A DNA stretch of 64,000 nt from CAZVLE01 sp964627855. GTDB lineage: Bacteria > Bacillota > Dethiobacteria > DTU022. The stretch covers positions 5,294 through 69,293 of the forward strand of contig CAZVLE010000153.1 of assembly GCA_964627855.1 (NCBI GenBank), read 5' to 3'. The position numbers and the translations under genes are program-made. Below the pieces are notes generated by a model. The model did not search any database. It saw only the letters and a program-made list of their open reading frames with translations, and was not told the DNA's origin. Positions 61,395-64,000 of the stretch are shown one piece after another; the stretch's first letter is position 1, and every line of letters begins with the position of its first letter.

Positions 61395-63238
61395 GAACGG
61401 ATTATGTCCAGGGCGTAAGCCATGAAGCCGGCAGCAGAGGCAAAGGCGGCTCCGGTTGAGACTTTGCCCGTGTCGGGGTTGACTGTTTCGCAAAAGAAAC
61501 CGTTATCCATCTCAGCCCGGCTGAAAAAGTCGAGGGCTGAGGTATTGTAGGCCAGCAAATCGTTGCAGGCGGCCAGAGGCCAGGGTTTGCCGGCGTGCAG
61601 TGAGCCCGCTTCTTCAAAAGCGCTGCCTAGATGAAAATATTTATTGTTTGCCGAGCGGATCCAGCGCACCGTGGTTTTGAAAACTGTATCATTGCAATCG
61701 CAAAAACCATAATGGGCTAAAAGCTGCAAGCTGCCCGGGGGATTGGCAAAAAGGGAAAACCTGCCATTACCGTCGACAGCCCAGGCAAACATCAAACCCA
61801 GAGGGCCCTTAATTATGCAATACTCATAGATTGTCTGCCGCAGCTCTGCTGCCAGAATCTGAAAATCGCTCCGATGAAACCAGCGTTCTTCCGCTTGCAG
61901 TGAGCCGAGAAAACTGAAACCACATTGCAGCAAAGCGTTGTTATAGGTCAGGTAAGGGTAAGTAACGGGATCGTCTGAAGGGTCTAAAAAAGTCTTGAAC
62001 AGCCCGTGTTCAGGCACAAATTGTTCAAAAGCTTTTTCGACGATTATTTCCATTCCTTTTCGAATAATGCTTTCTTTAAGGATATCTTGATCGCCCCCCG
62101 AACTAAGGTAATGCCTGAGGGCGATCAGGTAAGCCGCCAGTTGATCCAATTCAAACCCGGGATAAAGTACAGTGCCGTTGATGTAATGAGCATGATCACC
62201 GGCAAAGGTTATGTGCCTGTCGAAAGCAGTTAACAGCAGCTCGCGGGCAGTGTCCCGGTTAAGCAGCATGACGGCCGGAAAACTCCATAAAAGACTATCC
62301 CTGCTCCAGAATGCAGCGCTGACGTAATAGCGGGGACTGCGGGAAGTAATTGCAACCAGTTGATTGCTGTCAATAGATCTGCCCAGAGCGTAGTAGTAGG
62401 AAAAGAGCAGGTTGCGATTCAGCAATCCGGTTAACTCAAAGTCATTTCCAGTCGGGAGGTGATCATCCAGCCACGTTACCGCTAATTGTTTCAAAGTTTC
62501 GCACCCCTGCCTTCTTAAATCGACCGAGGTGGTTGCTGCACCGTCAGTTTCCAGGTTGACAGCAACATAAAGAATAATTTCATTAGATTCTCCCGTATTT
62601 AAGACAAATTCATGAGCAGTTTCGTATTGGTTGCCGGTTTTATTAATTGTCCATGTTTGTCCCGGTGTTGTTGCCATGGCCAGTGCGGCCAGGGGTAGAC
62701 CCACTGAAGCCTCCAGTACCAGGCTCTTACTCCATTTGTCATAGAAAACATAATTTTTACCGTCTATTGAACGTTTTTTAAAAACAATATAGCTGAAATC
62801 CTGCCAGACACCTTTCCAGCCAAGACGGGCTTTGATTGCCTGTTCAGCTTTATTGGTCAGCGCAAGGCGGTAGTAGAAACCCCTTTGGCCGGGAGGGGTG
62901 ACAATTTCTCCTTCGAGGGTCCAGCTAGCGTCGTCGCCGGCAGAAAAGGAGGGAAGCCAGTCGTGAACGTAGTGCCATCCGGCAGCAGTAGCCAGGTCAA
63001 CCGGTCTCTGATCAATTTCAATCAGAGGTTCGATGAGCGCTTTTTCACCAGCACCATCGAACTGGAGTAAGCCCCGGTGCTGCAGATTGAGGATATTGAT
63101 TGACTCGATCCCGCCACCGGGGTTGATATGGGGAAGGGAGAGATATTCGTTGCCGGTAAGCATTAATACTTCATCTGACGCTATTTCTTCCGGAACTGTC
63201 AGAAGGATGTCCGGAGTTGGCTTATTGCTCATCGTCAC
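61388..63238 (-). CDS. six-hairpin glycosidase-like protein
   Basis: The 616-residue product has an N-terminal beta-rich domain (about 1-260) and a C-terminal (alpha/alpha)6-barrel-like domain. The barrel part shows FWSRDSLLWSFPAVMLL near 310, GFELDQLAAYLIALRHYL near 365, and later an FEEAGSLHAGKPWPLA segment. This pattern fits glycogen-debranching or GH15/GH63/GH125-like glycosidases, but I cannot fix the family or substrate. No signal peptide is seen, so it is probably cytoplasmic, acting on sugars taken up by the neighbouring GPH transporter. The start is GTG at 63238, six bases after gggagg; an ATG two codons later is also possible. Confidence 0.72.
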   Translation of the reverse strand: MTMSNKPTPDILLTVPEEIASDEVLMLTGNEYLSLPHINPGGGIESINILNLQHRGLLQFDGAGEKALIEPLIEIDQRPVDLATAAGWHYVHDWLPSFSAGDDASWTLEGEIVTPPGQRGFYYRLALTNKAEQAIKARLGWKGVWQDFSYIVFKKRSIDGKNYVFYDKWSKSLVLEASVGLPLAALAMATTPGQTWTINKTGNQYETAHEFVLNTGESNEIILYVAVNLETDGAATTSVDLRRQGCETLKQLAVTWLDDHLPTGNDFELTGLLNRNLLFSYYYALGRSIDSNQLVAITSRSPRYYVSAAFWSRDSLLWSFPAVMLLNRDTARELLLTAFDRHITFAGDHAHYINGTVLYPGFELDQLAAYLIALRHYLSSGGDQDILKESIIRKGMEIIVEKAFEQFVPEHGLFKTFLDPSDDPVTYPYLTYNNALLQCGFSFLGSLQAEERWFHRSDFQILAAELRQTIYEYCIIKGPLGLMFAWAVDGNGRFSLFANPPGSLQLLAHYGFCDCNDTVFKTTVRWIRSANNKYFHLGSAFEEAGSLHAGKPWPLAACNDLLAYNTSALDFFSRAEMDNGFFCETVNPDTGKVSTGAAFASAAGFMAYALDIIRSQ

Positions 63239-63393
63239 TGCTTACCTCCCTGGTTCGGTTCTAGATCAGGTTTCATTTTTACCCCTGCCTTAATTTTCTC
63301 CCCCTTATTCCAAAACCCTTTACCGGATAAATATTTCCGGGTCATTTTTGCTGTTATTTCACAAAAAAATAATCTTAACAAAGAATTAGAATG

Positions 63394-63422
63394 TTGTCAC
63401 GGTTTTTTTGTTATGATATAAT
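63394..63422 (+). promoter_or_regulatory. strong promoter of the ABC binding-protein gene
   Basis: TTGTCA 63394-63399, 17 bases, TATAAT 63417-63422. It drives the + strand gene beginning at 63537 and is divergent from the glycosidase gene. The rest of the 298-base gap (63239-63536) shows only an AT-rich stretch and a gaggagg ribosome site. Confidence 0.8.
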
Positions 63423-63536
63423 TCTCCCTATAATGAACGCAATATATCAACAAAAAGGGGGTATGTACCGGAAATAATAAAGCTAGGTTCGGATGGGTAG
63501 GGTAAGATATTGAGAAGAAAGAGGAGGTAATAAGGT

Positions 63537-64000
63537 TTGAAAAAACAACTTTTTTTATTTACCGTGCTTTTTCTGGCCCTTTTCATGGTATTTGGTGTGC
63601 TCGGCTGTGGTGAGGCGGTAGAAGATGAAGTAGTAGAACCGCCGGATGATGAAGTTGTCGATGAAGTTGACGAGGTTGATGAAGTTGACTTTGCCGGAGA
63701 AATAAGCATCGCCGTTACCGGGCCCATGACTAATATCCAGGGCGAAATGATGTGGTGGGGCGCCGAGATGGCTGTCGATGAAATCAATGCCGACGGTGGA
63801 GTTATGGTCGGCGGAGAAGCACATTCTATTCGCCTGATCCAGGTTGAAACAGATGAGATCATGGATCCCCTCGGAGCTGTGTCGGCAGTTGAAAATGTTG
63901 TAATCTCAGAGGATCCCGATTTTCTGATCGGTGGATTCCGCACCGAGGCGGTAATGCCTTACACAGATATGATTGCTAACGACTATCAGAAAATATTCAT
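63537..64000 (+). CDS. ABC transporter substrate-binding lipoprotein (branched-chain amino acid type), 5' part
   Basis: The frame runs off the end of the window, so only about 154 residues are visible. The start is TTG 63537, after gaggagg. The N-terminus is a lipoprotein signal: KK, a hydrophobic run (LFLFTVLFLALFMVFG), and lipobox VLGC at about 21-24. Then comes an unusually acidic linker with Asp-Glu-Val repeats (DEVDEVDEVD) to about residue 50. The mature domain begins GEISIAVTGPMTNIQGEMMWWGAEMAVDEIN in pattern, the typical start of periplasmic-binding-protein type 6 (Leu/Ile/Val, amide or urea uptake). Transporter subunits would be expected downstream, beyond the window. Confidence 0.88.
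   Translation, partial: MKKQLFLFTVLFLALFMVFGVLGCGEAVEDEVVEPPDDEVVDEVDEVDEVDFAGEISIAVTGPMTNIQGEMMWWGAEMAVDEINADGGVMVGGEAHSIRLIQVETDEIMDPLGAVSAVENVVISEDPDFLIGGFRTEAVMPYTDMIANDYQKIF

Noticed and set aside
1..64000. tRNA, rRNA, CRISPR arrays, prophage or a replication origin.
   Set aside because: I read both strands for these and saw no cloverleaf with CCA-type ends, no rRNA segments, no spaced repeats, no phage genes and no DnaA-box cluster.

Overview
The window reads as a chromosome segment of an anaerobic Bacillota bacterium (Clostridia-like). Four things point there. The gene order is typical of low-GC Gram-positives: dtd-hisS-aspS, the mraZ-to-ftsZ division and wall cluster, the ylm-divIVA block, remA-gmk-rpoZ-coaBC-priA-def-fmt-rsmB-prpC-prkC-rsgA-rpe. 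An Ile T-box and an FMN riboswitch are present. The only ribonucleotide reductase is the oxygen-sensitive class III enzyme. There is a SpoIIM-like membrane protein. No rRNA, tRNA, CRISPR array, phage or plasmid genes were seen. Nearly all genes are on the + strand. The exceptions are rqcH, the SpoIIM-like gene, and a 3' group of ybaK, a GPH transporter and a glycosidase.

Layout. 1-4.3 kb: dtd, a 278-bp palindromic repeat element, one open frame encoding both HisRS and AspRS, and a probable 6S RNA. 4.3-5.7 kb: MgtE Mg2+ channel. 5.7-19.7 kb: mraZ with its operator repeats, rsmH, ftsL, a PBP2-type transpeptidase, murF, mraY, murD, ftsW, murG, murB, ftsQ, ftsA, ftsZ. murE, murC, sepF and the spoIIGA-sigE-sigG group are not in their usual places. 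19.7-22.9 kb: nrdR-nrdD-nrdG behind a promoter overlapped by two NrdR boxes. 22.9-27.5 kb: pgeF, a HlyD-like protein, yggS, yggT, ylmH, divIVA. 27.6-33.1 kb: Ile T-box, a REPIN-like element, ileS, lspA, lgt, rluD. 33.3-38.4 kb: rqcH (-), then yicC, remA, gmk, rpoZ, coaBC. 38.4-48.3 kb: spoIIM-like (-), priA, def, fmt, rsmB, prpC, prkC, rsgA, rpe. 48.3-52.1 kb: FMN riboswitch and a complete ribD-ribE-ribBA-ribH operon. 52.1-57.4 kb: polA, mutM, coaE, and a NAD-type isocitrate dehydrogenase. 57.4-64 kb: an accessory part with a degenerate and an intact nitrilase-superfamily protein side by side, ybaK, a GPH sugar transporter, a six-hairpin glycosidase and the start of a branched-chain-amino-acid-type ABC binding lipoprotein.

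How it works together. Most of the window is core growth machinery: lipid II synthesis and septation, a PrkC/PrpC pair that senses and reverses wall-linked phosphorylation, charging of His, Asp and Ile tRNAs, protein N-terminal processing (def, fmt), ribosome maturation and rescue (rsgA, rsmB, ylmH, rqcH), and flavin and CoA cofactor synthesis.

The most unusual points are the HisRS-AspRS fusion frame, a dispersed family of MITE-like palindromic repeats (four copies, two in leaders of + strand genes), a REPIN-like element between the ileS T-box terminator and the ileS start codon, the pseudoenzyme/enzyme nitrilase pair, a probable CTG start of rsgA, and missing members of the division cluster. 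I did not find a clearly new multi-gene defence or metabolic system. The fusion and the repeat family are the best candidates for something undescribed.
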